A stretch of DNA of 64,000 nucleotides. Source: Pisolithus tinctorius (lineage: Eukaryota; Basidiomycota; Agaricomycetes; Boletales; Pisolithaceae). A program made the position numbers and the translations under genes. The stretch spans positions 558,001 to 622,000 of the forward strand of contig JANFAH010000010.1 of assembly GCA_024663395.1 (NCBI GenBank), given 5' to 3'. This document shows, piece after piece, positions 31,020-42,125 of the stretch (position 1 is the stretch's first letter; every line of letters begins with the position of its first letter). The notes below the pieces were generated by a model that was given only the letters and a program-made list of their open reading frames with translations, searched no databases and was not told the DNA's origin.

Positions 31020-32537
31020 AGTTTTTGTTAACTTCGCTGAGAGGATGAAAGGGTGGGAGATGCGATTGTGTATGCTCCCATTGCCCCACAGACCCCCAAC
31101 TCCCTAGCCCCCCTTTGACACCTGACTCATGCCCTTCAATTCTGGAATTAATACTTCCCTATCTGGAAACACCATCCATCTGTCATGCCATCTTTGGATC
31201 TAGAGATGTCTCCACTGAGATCTGACTTGCATCGCCACCCCCTAATGTGATATTGGTGCGCTTACTCAGTTTGACTCATTCTGTGATATTTTGACTATCC
31301 TTGACTTGTTCATTGCCAATACTTACCAATCCTCTTTGCTTGCTTACTTTTCATTTCTCACTTACTCATCATGATTACTCAGTCCTTACTCATTACTTAC
31401 CAAGTGTTTGTGCCTTGTTTGTCACAAGCTGTGCTCCCCCCATAGTATATAAACCCCCATGTACTTAGCTACCCAAGAAGAAATTCAGAAGAAGTCACTC
31501 AGCAGTCAGTTCAGTGCATATCTCATTGTCAACAGTTGAGGCTCCATGAAGGGGTCTATCTGTCATCATTCATATACTTGGTAGTTGAGGCTCATTCAGA
31601 AGAGTCTATCTGCCTCCATCATTCATCTGAAGCTTCCTCTTAGTCAGCAGTCTTAGTCATCCCTCCACTCCTGCATAACTCGTCAACGACTTGTGCCAGG
31701 AGCACATTTCATCAAAGTCCATTATTCCATGAAGTCCTTTTGGCTGAACACCTTCACTCTGTTCAGCATCCCCTCCTCAGTCAGCATTCATTCATCCTCT
31801 CCTGCATAACTTGTCAATGACTTGTGCCAGGAGCCCCCTACCTGAAGCCCCCCCCACACATTAAGGTTTTCTGCACTCCAGGTTCCGTGGAGGCACCCCA
31901 CCACTCGCTCACATTTGTCTTTGGTGTTGGATTTGTTTGGTTTTCACCAGCTTTCCACACTTTGACTCACACTGCCCTCGTGTTGGTTTTCTCCATTCTT
32001 CCGCTCCTTTGGTATTTACCCTCTCTTCCTCGTTGTAGTAGTTTCCTTGTCTCAGTTAAGGTCCCCATTGTCCCTACCCTCTATCCCTTGTGTCAGAAGG
32101 ACTCTAACCCACTATACACTTATTGGTTTACATTCCATACTGCACTGCCCTTGAACTACATCATATATAAGGCCACGTAGTACTCCGATGTAATCAGTAT
32201 GAATATTGAATAAAGTCCCCACCTTCGACTCCCTCTCAGTCCCCTCTGGAGTTTCATCTCCACTCCCTCTGAGTCCGCTCCACCTCTGAAATACAAGGGC
32301 TGAGCTTGCACAAGGGGGCAGTGCACTAGCTGAACCCAACGCCCTCTCATCCAACCTCCAACTCCAACCTCAGCCTCCGAAACTTTCCTTCATACCCCTC
32401 CACTCACTGTTCATCGAATATCTCACCACCCAGTGGTCAGATTTGCTTCGGACTTTGACCACTGTACTCTGCAGCCAAACCCGCTCCAACACCGCCCTAA
32501 GAGGAAGCCAGGGGTGTTGTCCGACTTTGACACAGTC

Positions 32538-32600
32538 TTTCCCTTCTCCTTTTTCTTGTGTCCATAGACAGAAAGCGAAATTGTGAAAGAATGTAATTTT
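32538..32600 (-). pseudogene. 5' continuation of the minus-strand split gene
   Basis: Beyond the right CAGTC duplication the minus strand reads GHKKKEKGKT, which joins VPKVTMETKVLTFDI across the Y2 insertion when the 12,237-bp insert is removed. A basic, NLS-like stretch precedes the first conserved block. The true first exon and start codon cannot be fixed from here. Confidence 0.4.
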
Positions 32601-32819
32601 TCTGTGATGGGAGTGGGGGATCATGATGGCGATGACATGTTGAAAAACAAGTCTGCTGTAGGGATGAAGTCTAAGTACATGCTTACACTACACAATGTTA
32701 CCATAGAGTTGATTTCAGGGTCCTATCCTGGCTATATCCAAACAGACTAATTGTCAAACAGATTTTCTATATTGTTTTGCAAACAGCTGTAATAGACTAT
32801 GTTAATCCCACTGGCTATT

Positions 32820-33260
32820 TGATTTCTCTGCTGTCACACACTTCATCTCTATTAGTTCACCTGAAGAAATCTTCCAGGTAGTTGAGGGAGTATGATCACA
32901 ATGTCACTGCAAAACAGAGGTCCATGCAAGTATTTGGCCATGGCATCCAGGACAGCCATGTGAAGTTTGCAGTGAGATCATGTTGTTCAATGAACTGAGT
33001 TGGTGGTTGCCAAACACCCCACCCTCCTTCAGCATGCTGACCATCAAAGTGGCTTGCAGATATCTCATCCAACTAGATGATATGAATGAACTCTTGGCCA
33101 ACTTCAACAAACCAGAGAACCCAGAGGAACATGAGGACTCAGACTCAGACTATAGGGAAGGAGAGGCCATAACTGTGAACCCTATTGCTAAAAAGGTGGA
33201 TATGTGGACAATACATCTAACCCCAGAGCAACAAGTTGGAACTCCTCAGATCTTATGTTT
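32820..33260 (+). pseudogene. Second copy of the EEAYEKLLQYE gene debris
   Basis: After an acceptor-like TCTATTAG (32860) the sequence follows the exon at 14910 with many substitutions (SPEEIF, then shifted frames). It becomes open again with SFSMLTIKVACRYLI, NELLANFNKPENPEEHEDSD and EGEAITVNPIAKKVDMWTIH. Not functional; family unknown. Confidence 0.4.
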
Positions 33261-33312
33261 GTTCACCATCACCACTAGTGGCACTTGAAAACTCATGTCT
33301 CTCAACCCAGAT

Positions 33313-33589
33313 CACTTCAGTCAACCCCCCTCAGAGACCTATTAGGTCTGGAGATTTTGATATAAGTATTAACCTAATAGGTGTCATTTTGTTGGGAATT
33401 CCCAACTTTTGGGGATTCTCCACCACCATTCCTGGAGATTCTCCAGGGCAGCAATTTGATATGGTTGGAGAAAATGTTTTCTCTGTAATATATATATATT
33501 ATACATCAAATGAAAGGGTAGCTGGGGTCCAAGTTGGACTTTCTCCAGGCTAAATAGACCCCCTTTCCAGGTTGATCCTGGGCTTTCCC
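33313..33589 (+). repeat. Z repeat copy 1 (277 bp)
   Basis: Matches 48356-48632 in reverse orientation with no difference I could find over 277 bp. It contains GTTGGGAATTCCCAAC, several GGAGATTCTCC/GGGGATTCTCC palindromic motifs and a TATATATATATTATA core. Its right end holds about one unit of the hairpin minisatellite that is expanded at the other copy. Confidence 0.85.
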
Positions 33590-33599
33590 AGACCATTTC

Positions 33600-34120
33600 G
33601 CATTTCTGTGGCTTTGAGGGGCTGCTGCTGCTAGGCACATGGTGCCAATATGATGGGACATACCTCCCCGTGCCACACCTGAATTTTAGTAGTCATAGCC
33701 CCACTGCAGAGTGAGCAATGAAATGTTTTTGATATGTTTTGGAAATCTCCACTATTTTATTTGTGCTGTTTGGGGTTTTCCCACGCATCTGGGATGTGTA
33801 ATTGGCTTCCTGTTCACTCAATTCCCAATGGACTGCCCTGAAACCCTGTACATAGGTGGAAATAGACATGGAGAATGCAGCCAATGTATTAAATATGGCC
33901 ACCACCCAGTGAGGGAGACATGGTGTGATGGTTTCTGGCATTTTTCATTCCTGTTATCACTCATCAACTAGAAAGGTTGATTGGTTGATTTCTGGACATG
34001 GTGTAGATACTCTATAGACCAGCCAACCCACCAAAGTACAGACCAATACATGGAGAGGTGAATGTGTGGTGACATGATTAATGTTGCAGCACAGCCACAA
34101 TATGGGGAAGCATGCACTCA
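33600..34120. other. No recognisable feature
   Basis: About 500 bp without a convincing gene, terminal repeat or RNA gene. Short open frames here are not supported by any motif. Confidence 0.5.
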
Positions 34121-34129
34121 GGGGCAGCT

Positions 34130-34575
34130 TAGTCACATGCGAGGTCACATGATATCATGTGACCCGAGGTTTGTGTCACCACATGACCATTGAGAGCATG
34201 TGACGGACCTTTGTGGTGAGCCGAGGCACTGGATCACGTGACAAACCTTTGCAGTGAGCCGAAGCTCCGGATCACATGATTGCAGTCATGAGACACATCT
34301 TTGCCATGACCCGGAGTGCTGGATCATGTGACCCTTGTCACATGAGAGACCTTTGTGCTGACCAAAGGCACCAGATCATGTGACTAATGTCACATGACCA
34401 AGCCCCCGCTGACTCTGCGGCAGGTTCTCACGTGACCCCAGGTTGCAGTGCTGATGTCATGTGACCATATATCACGTGACTGAGATGTCATCACCTCGGG
34501 GCACCTTCCGGTCATGTGACTATTATGTCATCGGTCATGTGACCACAATCATGTGATCTGCTGTCATGTGACCTT
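34130..34575. repeat. Dense CACRTG (E-box-like) motif tract
   Basis: About 18 copies of CACATG/CATGTG or CACGTG in 445 bp, usually in the larger context TCAYRTGAC. One is the perfect 18-bp palindrome TCACATGATATCATGTGA (near 34151). Some copies sit in degenerate units containing GGATCACRTGAC and AACCTTTGCAGTGAGCCGA. CACGTG is the core bound by bHLH factors such as fungal Pho4/Cbf1; whether these sites are bound is unknown. The tract lies 3' of the Helitron. Confidence 0.75.
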
Positions 34576-35117
34576 ACCACTACCTCTCGACACCTCACTT
34601 TTCATAGCCAGTGGTAGTCAAAAATGTGCACTACAAAAGTGAAGCATAGTCTACACTATACAACACTAATGACAACTGCCACTTGTAATAATACTGCATT
34701 AATACCACAGGGAATGACAATCACCTTGTTTACAAGGTCACTGCACCTCAAAATTTGTCATATGATTTTCGACATCTGCAAGCAACCCCCAACATCACCA
34801 ATACAAAGTCTGATTCAACTCCCGGTGACAAAGATTTGTTGGCATGCATATATGTACAATTGTAACCGTCTCAAATGAGGGGCGTTGATTTGCAGACGAA
34901 GCTCAAAGGATGGTGGCATTGATTGGAAGGCATGTATCTAGGTACTATTGCAGGCTTAAACCGTCCAAGGTTCACTTCTTTAAACTCCAAGCACAAAGAA
35001 TAAGGAGACATTGAGCAAAGGATGCACAGATTTCGCTGAGTCAGCAGCATGAGCACATGTATATGGCTTCTAGATGCTCAATGATTTCACCCTTACTTGG
35101 TTTGGTTCAGGTGTAAT

Positions 35118-36971
35118 CTATGCCACCATGGCTTTCTCCCAATCCAACATCATCTTGCAATCGAGAACCGCTAGCCTCTGGTCTTCCAGTTGGAGATATT
35201 TGCTTGGATGTTGAGTGAATATCCTCTCCTCGAAATTGCACAACAGTCGAATTGTATCCCTGCCTCGGCTGTGCAACAAGGCCACGTACGCATTGAAGGG
35301 TGTAAGCCCCCCCAAGGGTGGGGTCCCTATGTTGACGATGCAGTGGTCGATGGTTTGTGCCTGTGACCGATAATCGGTGAATGCATAGGCGGGTGTGATA
35401 GGTAATTGTTCTCTGGTTACTGTCATTTTCACACTGTTTTGTGTCACGATTGCAAAGGATCTAGTGAGGGGGGTGATTGGAAGGACACCCAATGGTAAGC
35501 TGTTGAGCGCATCGGCTTTTGTACGGTTCATATGGAGAAGAATATAGCAAGGGGGGTACTGCAAGTGAACAGCCTGCAATCCCAGGTGGGCACCCTCCTC
35601 TCTGGCATCAAACACAATTTCTTCTACGTGCTCATGGGCACCATTTGCCATATCCAGGCCTGTCGAAACGTTAAATGTTACCATGACTTCCATGCTGATG
35701 GCGAGTTGAACCTCATCAGGAAGGCCTCCATGTTCCTGCCATGAATGCCCTTGGGAGCCTTTAGGTTTCACAGCAACAGCGAACTGTTCCTCCAGCATTA
35801 ATTGACGGCCGTCCACTGTGTCCATCACAGGACATGTAAAGAGCATCACTCCCAGAACATGTGTCCGCGATTTGGCTGTCATCATATTCCACTTGATCCA
35901 TACCACATGACAAGGTGTCACCAAAAGAGCATTGCTCCAAGGTGGTTGGGTGAAGTCTGCCAGTGCGCATTGGTTATTTGTGAGTACCAGGCTGCGAAGT
36001 GTGGCAATGTGCTTCTCCTTGCAATTACCATGCCATATGTGCTGAAGGAGCTCCACCCATTCAGGATCTGTGACTCTGACCTGAGTTTTCAGTCGCACGA
36101 TGATGTCAAACTGTTCATACAACTTGCACCCAAGGATTTCGGGTTCCGTATCCTTTTCTGCGTTCGACTGCCAATACAATGGCACTGATGGCTTGCTTGC
36201 GACTGGGGGGAATTGGTGAAAGTCTCCAACCAGGATAACGTTTAGTCCTCCAAATGGTTTGTTGGATGCCATGGCTTCATCTGCTCAGGCGTGACTGATG
36301 ATATTGGAAAGTGATGTGAAGAATGTATGGGATATCATTGATATCTCGTCTATGATGAGAAACTGTTTACTTCGCCAGAATGTTTTGAGTTTTTTCTGTG
36401 TCTTCGCCAACTGCTTTCCACCATGTACAGGTATCATCGCGATGTAATGGAGAGTTTGTCCATCGATAGTTGATGCTGCGATTCCAGTATATGTGGCTTT
36501 CACTAGCAAGTGCCACACACCACAAGACTGAAAGTTTTGCGTGATTGTCTGAATTGTCTTCGAATTCCCCACCCCAGCTTCTCCAGGAATGATCATGTGC
36601 AATTGGGGTGGTTTGTGTCCCAACAGATGTTGTTGTAGATGCCAATCAACAATGTCATATGCTCGCCATTGATCATCCAATAACTCAGCGACTGGTATGG
36701 ACTCGAGGACATTGACATTCCCTGTCAACCCAGTGAGAAGCATTGCATCCCCATGGTCGCTTTCCATGAGGGCTTTGTTTAGGTCGCTAATGCTGTTCTC
36801 GACATTCATCATAGGGTGGACGGTCTGCAGCATTTGTGCGTCTGGCATGGCTGTCAGTGTTGTGGCCATAGTGTGCATCAACCTCAACCATGTCAGAAGG
36901 CATGACTGGTCTTCTCCCTGCGCTATATGATAGCTGCACGTATTTCGAACCAGTTGTGCTCCTGACAGCAT
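35118..36971 (-). pseudogene. Helitron PIF1-like helicase
   Basis: SF1 helicase domain in one frame. HMIIPGEAGVGNSKTIQTI is the Walker A region, with Asn where Lys is expected in GKS/GKT. QFLIIDEISMI is Walker B. VILVGDFHQFPPV is motif III. VRLKTQVRVTDPEW and LLVTPCHVV follow, and AYAFTDYRSQAQTIDHCIV is the C-terminal motif. The only in-frame stop is TGA at 36287-36285, in SHA-stop-ADEAMASNKPF where Arg (CGA) is expected. The frame ends at 35118 with WEKAMVA and TAG. It would unwind DNA during rolling-circle transposition. The lost Walker lysine makes it inactive even if the stop were read. Confidence 0.88.
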
Positions 36972-37028
36972 GAAGCAACCGTGGCTTAGACCAATGGAGA
37001 TCGCCTCATCTGCATGCCTTTCTTCATT

Positions 37029-37816
37029 TCATGAGAGTTGATTGTGTTTGAACTCCATAAGGTCTGCCTGTGTTAAAGGAATTTGTGGGTCCTCCATAGG
37101 CTCGTCGCTGTCGTCATCTAATGATAGGTGTTCTGTAGGCTGTCGTTTATCATGACTGACCGATGTTGATACCTCTGTTGACGTTGCGTCGCATGCCAAC
37201 CTTGATTCATAATAGAACTGGATGCCAGATAAAATACACCTATGGGTGGGGTGCATCTCTGCCGTAAAGGACTGAAACTCTTGACTTCAGGTCGCTGTAT
37301 CTGCCTTAAGATCTTCTGCCTTTCACCAGGGTTTCAGAAGCGCGAGCATAGACGCGCAGTAGAAGTCGTTGGCGGTGTCGGATCACAGGAACCATGGACC
37401 TGCAATTTGAGGTAAGGTGTTGTGACCCTTGGCACAGAATACACGACAGTGACTATCTGCTCTTGGATGTCCATCCATGTAATGTGATTGCTCATGAACA
37501 GGGTGGCCCTGTTTGACTGTTGATCCCTCATTCTGTTCACGTGTAGGTTGCAGTGTATAGGCCTCCTCCCATGTATTGATCACAAATGCCAGAAGACCAC
37601 AACTTTCCATTTCTGGACCATGAAAGACATAGTCTTGTAGCTGTGAACATGTATAAACATCTCCCCTTTCATTGGCGTGAAGCATGACCATCTCGCTGTC
37701 ATCCTGAATATGTTCTTTAAGATCGTCAGTGATCTAAATACACAGCGTACTTATGTCTCTGTCTGTGGAATTGTCGTTGGGTTGAATGTTCTCATGACGT
37801 GGACAATATCGTCATC
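37029..37816 (-). pseudogene. Helitron linker between Rep and helicase
   Basis: Helitron-type sequence in broken frames: DDDIVHVMRTFNPTTIPQ at about 37805-37755, then in the helicase frame VYTCSQLQDYVFHGPEMESC and LLAFVINTWEEAYT (37650-37560). An acidic linker with QPTEHLSLDDDSDEPMED (37145-37090) follows. A frame change near 37700-37819 separates it from Rep. Several stops occur. Confidence 0.65.
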
Positions 37817-37818
37817 GT

Positions 37819-39564
37819 TTATGCACCCCATTGTGCTTCTGTTTGAATCCAGATGAATAAGCTGCCCCATGGTTTGAGATCGCTCCGCACTGACCTGACA
37901 GTTGCTGTTGTTGAGAGGCCAGGGAACATTTGTCTAATGGCTGTGAACAACGCACTTGTGTACAGTGGTGCATAGCTGTGGGACTTGAATGTATCGCCAT
38001 ACCCCATGATATAAGAGACCACCTGCAGTCCTGACAATTCCGCTTCGCGATTGATAACGTTGATGCAATGATAGAGTAGCAGTCGGTTGCACTTGCGAAT
38101 GTCCTCATACCACGGGTTGTTCTCGTGGTATGCCAAGGTGGACGCCATTAATGCAGACAGGTTGTGTGACTTCTTTTGCTTCTTCGTGGCATAGGCAGTA
38201 ACATAAAACGTGATGTCTTTGGTATCTTCACCGTTTGTGTTAATCTTGATGTTGTTGTTACATCACAAATTCATCAGTGTCAATGGACAGTAGTTGTTGA
38301 TATACCCAAAAGTTCTCTTCAGCTTCCAGTTCCCCCTTTCATCAACATAGACGTCGTCACTGAGGGGCCATGGTGCACAATGCTTACATAGAAGCTGGTT
38401 GTTTTGAACACGAAGACAGGTTGCTCGAGAGCACATGTGAAGCTGTTGAGATTGGAGCAGTTGTCGCTCGAGCAGATGGCTTTCTTTAACCCAATCAACC
38501 TGTTCTGGATCGGGTGGCTGCGAATACACTACTTGTGAGTTTCGTGGCATCATTTTCAAATCTTGCTCTGTAATGTCGTCTAGATGGGCATGTATGTTGA
38601 TGTGAATGTAGTCTTGAATTTTCTCATGAAAGGCAGGTGTTTGCAGTAACTGTGGCATTTTGGCTGTGTTTGGTGTACCAGCCAACCACAGCAACATATG
38701 GACGTGTAGGGTTCCCCCCCCCTGCGCCTCTACCACACCGAAATAACCGGTCAGTCGCCCAAGGATGCCCATGTCGCTACAACATCGTGACACCCACTTG
38801 GTGATTCCCAGCAAGGTCTCCAACATGGTCTCAATCAAGAAATTGAAAAACTTCGTGGCTGCGTAAGGATTGCTTGCAATATTATTTGCACGCTGATGGC
38901 TGTCAGGTCCTTCAAGAGTGTCAAAGTTGTCGAGGTCGATAGTTTCTCTGGCCAAGACTTGTGCGATGGGATCGTGGATATCAGCGGGGTTGATCATCAT
39001 CCAGATCGTAGGTCCTCCCAGAAAAAGACATGATCCCCATATCATACCGTGATACTGAGCACGAGCATTGTCAGACCCTTTGACTTTACTGTTCGCAGCG
39101 ACAATGTGTTTGTGCAATGCTCATACCCATGGGTTACTAATCTGGGTTTTTCTGGCCTCCTCTTCTTTGGCCTTCCTCAACTCTATGACAGTCAAACAAG
39201 ACAATGCTAGGGTGTCACACTCGAAATCTTTTCTCTGCATCTGCAAACAAGCTGAGCGCATCGCGTCCCACTTTTGAATCATGGCGAACATCACGAAAGG
39301 GAATGCGTGATGAAGGACAAACCAGCAGTCGTAATACTGCATAGCCCACCTTGCGTGTTCGCGAAGGCTAGCATTCACTGGGCGGTCAGCCTCTATACCA
39401 CCACATCTGTAGGGGAACAGACATGGGAATGCGGCTGCAAGTGGATTGGGCATCCCTCTTCCCATGGCATCCTTGCCAAAATCACCTATGGGCTTCAGAC
39501 TGTGCTGCACAACATAACCACCTTCCTGTGTCACATCCATCAGGTTGGTGAGCGCATGGCTCAT
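37819..39564 (-). pseudogene. Helitron Rep: Helitron-like N domain and HUH endonuclease
   Basis: One frame with two TGA stops (39123-39121 and 38265-38263), each where CGA is expected. N-terminal blocks: NPLAAAFPCLFPYRCGGIEA, HARWAMQYYDCWF, FAMIQKWDAMRSACLQMQRK. Core: HKHIVAANSKVKGSDNARAQ, GPTIWMMINPADIHDP, NPYAATKFFNFLIETML, YFGVVEAQGGGTLHVHMLLW with the HxH metal-binding motif. Downstream, ITFYVTAYATKKQKKSHNLS (about 38225-38165) carries the two catalytic tyrosines (Y-V-T-A-Y). Rep nicks and joins DNA strands. The catalytic residues remain even though the gene is interrupted. Confidence 0.9.
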
Positions 39565-39799
39565 GAGTTCCGAGGAGGAAACACGGCTGAGATCGCTGTC
39601 TGTGACGCTGAGTGTGTGCAGAGGTATGACATCGGGCTCTATTTGGTTTTCATTCAGTTGCTGCTGAAATGTATACAGAGTGTGCGTAACGTCAAACCTT
39701 CGTCATTTGTTAGGTTGTCCCTGTCGCTGCATTGCAGGTCACCATCCGTGTCCTCCACTACCTCATCGGGGTCGTCGTCATCGTTAACCACTGAGTGTG

Positions 39800-40930
39800 T
39801 CACCAATGGTACGTTTTCTTCGTACATTCAATGACAAACTTATGAATTTCGTCCTGTATGGCATCTTGTACATATCCATCCCTCTCTTGCAAGGTGATTG
39901 CTGCATCATCTTCACATTGAATGAGGGCCTCTATTTCCACCGGTATTTCATCATCTGGCAGTGTCTTCAAATGCTGTTCTGAAATGGTAATATCCTGGTA
40001 AAGGGGATTGTTCTCTTTCAGCCATTGTAATGCCTCGTGAACAGCCTCCCGGCGCACGCGAAATGTGTGTGACAACCAATTTTTCGGCAGTGTTCTGGTG
40101 CCTATGAATGTGATTGCCAATACACTACTGAGTGTTGTCACATGCTGTGGCATCATACTTCCTTCCAGCATGTTTGCTATTGTGGTTGTATTGACTTTGT
40201 ACAAGGTCACATTGCTGGCCATGGCTCGCTGAAGGTGAGCTGGATTGTATCCACGTGAACCGTCCTTCGGGTATAATTTGAACACATGGCAACAGCGATA
40301 ATGCCAGGCGACCAACAGCATTTCAGTGAACGTCAGTCTGCAAAGTTCAAGTGGTGTGTCTCCCAACCACATATTGTTATTCAATGCAACCCTCGGCATT
40401 TTGTTGGCTCTCAGTGCCTGGTTGCATTCACTGCATACCCATCCCTTGCCTGATTTGTCGACATGGTGCTTTAACAACAAAAGACCCTGCCATAACTCGT
40501 GTGCGGGATGGACAACTTCCAGTTTAAGGTGGACTTGAATGTTCGGTATGTTTTCTATAAGTTCGTCTTTACCTGTCAAATGCTATGAATGATGCTGTGG
40601 TCATATATGCGTTTGCAAACCTTCGCCAATCATCAACTCATGCACACACACAACACATATGCCACATCGTAATGTGGCGTTTCCTGTCCCTTGGATGCAA
40701 CCCGCCACATGCCCACGCACATCTTTCTTGGATGGAAGGTTCAAGTACTCATCTTCACACATGCCAACTCTGAATGGATTGCATGGTTGGGGTTTGCTGT
40801 CCTCTTGCTTGCTACGTTTGATCCTCATCAATGCCCGCCATTTTGCTTGATAGACCTTGTCAAGTTCCTGTTTGCACTCTTTCTTACATCGGTCCTTCGC
40901 AGCGGCAACCACACATATATGTTCTTGCAC
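39800..40930 (-). pseudogene. Helitron N-terminal region (Cys-rich and DUF6570-like)
   Basis: A Cys-rich part (CKKECKQELDKVYQAKWRA, LRCGICVVCVHELM, 40890-40615) is followed, after a short gap that may be an intron or lesion near 40600-40580, by a DUF6570-like stretch: GWVCSECNQALRANKMPRVA, NNMWLGDTPLELCRLTFTEM and LLVAWHYRCCHVFKLYP. It then reads HFRVRREAVHEAL-like (SHTFRVRREAVHEALQWLKE). The segment is in a different frame from Rep, so a frameshift or intron lies at about 39800-39564. It is typical of fungal Helitron proteins; exact function is unknown. Confidence 0.7.
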
Positions 40931-42125
40931 CTCTGGCAGCAGTTGACTGATTGCAGGCCAGAGCTTTGCCCAGGTTCAGAGTCCATACAGGAGGGAACTG
41001 GGTGGAACACTATCATAAACTTCTTGGCAGGTAAGATGTCCCCAGATGTCACCCATCGTTCGCGCTTGAGGAGGTCTGTCAGTGTGTATTTTACATGGCT
41101 CTGACATGCTACCATATTCACATGGAACACCCCTCCTAATTTGTCTCCTTTTCTCCCAAGTTTAAATTGGCTTCGTCCTTTAGGGGACCTCATTCCCTCC
41201 CTACCACCATGGCTCCATGTGCTCCTAAGGAAAAACAGAAGACATCATTAGCTACTAGTGGTCAGTCATTTGGTCTACTTCATGAGTCTTCTGGGACTCG
41301 CCCTACTGATGGTCTTCCTACAGAGCAGGAGACTGTTGATGGTCTATCCCCCACCACTAACCAATCATACAATGTCGAAGGTGTGCCTGCTACGATTTCC
41401 ACAAGGGCGACAGATTCTACCTTACCTACCTCTGCAACCAAGGAAACGACTCAGCATGTATCCAACAAAATTGATGACATCATTAGCGTGCTAAAGACCA
41501 ACACTCTCGTGTTCTATGGCACCACAGCGCAACTCGCATCACACGCTGAATTTTTCCAGGGCAGGTTTTCTGGTGACATCGCAGTCGTGAAAGATAGCGG
41601 GGACAAAACCACGGAACTGCTTATCAGTGGCATCTTTCAAGTTGACCATCAAAACTTTTTCATGGGGCCTGAGGGAGTGTACATGCCATTGGGGGCTTTC
41701 AAGCGGGAGTTTTTGGAGACTAAACTTAGCTGCCAACTTATTGCTGTTCAGCGAGATGCTGCTTTTAAGACAGCCTGTGCTGATTTCCCTGTGATTGTGG
41801 GAAACATCAGGGGTCTCGAAAGACTTATCCCCTCCAAAAAGGGGATGACCTTGGTTTCTTGCATCCATGAGGCCAACGGCATCTCCTCTATCAGAGTCAG
41901 CCACTCATTGTTCATGAAGAAAGATGACAGTGTTGATCCAGACACTGCCTCCCTTGACAGTATGTAGGTCTACTTTGTCAGCTTCAGAATCAACTAACAT
42001 CCGACAGAGGCGCAAACAGCAGATTGGCCTGTTCAAGAATGAACAAGGTTGGCCTTAGACCGTGCAGCAATGACACACATGGTTTGTCCCCTGCTGGCCT
42101 TTGATCAAGATCATACACCCATCGC

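Larger units (their letters stand above)
20565..31971 (+). repeat. LTR-X1: long solo LTR split by element K
   Basis: Left part 20565-20791 (TGTCACACACC...), right part 30364-31971 (...TTTGACTCACA). The 4-bp target duplication CTGC is exact (20561-20564, 31972-31975). Reassembled it is about 1.84 kb, like X2, X3 and X4. A TATA box (GTATATAAAC) lies near 31446. The U3-side ORF is described separately. Uninterrupted copies read ...GTACGGCATTCC across the K insertion point. Confidence 0.85.
20296..32532 (+). repeat. LTR-Y2: solo LTR split by an 11.4-kb nest
   Basis: The left part, 20296-20564, starts TGTCATGGCCATGACA. The right part, 31976-32532, ends CCGACTTTGACA. Together they make an LTR of about 826 bp. 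The perfect 5-bp target duplication CAGTC lies at 20291-20295 and 32533-32537. The pre-insertion site is in the coding frame of the minus-strand gene. The right part holds a TATA-like CATATATAAGG near 32160, and a CTCTGAAATACAAGGGC block that recurs in the Y-like LTRs at 46561-47868. The junction CTGC|X1|CTGC matches uninterrupted LTR-Y1, proving X1 inserted into Y2. Confidence 0.88.
35118..41150 (-). mobile_element. Helitron, nearly full coding region
   Basis: Minus-strand rolling-circle transposon. From 5' to 3' it holds a cysteine-rich N-terminal region, a DUF6570-like region, a Helitron-like N domain, a HUH/two-tyrosine Rep, and a PIF1-family helicase. These are spread over two or three frames with a handful of TGA stops. 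The TC 5' terminus and CTRR 3' terminus with hairpin were not located, so the stated limits are of the coding part only. Helitrons insert between A and T without target duplication, so boundaries need comparison with other copies. Confidence 0.85.

Noticed and set aside
34575..34660. Helitron 3' terminus (CTRR with hairpin)
   Set aside because: No convincing hairpin followed by CTRR at an AT junction could be fixed by eye.
41960..41987. 28-bp intron GTATGT...CTTCAG in the 41.2-kb gene
   Set aside because: Too short and its frame stops soon; the 48-bp alternative ending GACAG joins to a frame that continues across LTR-X2.
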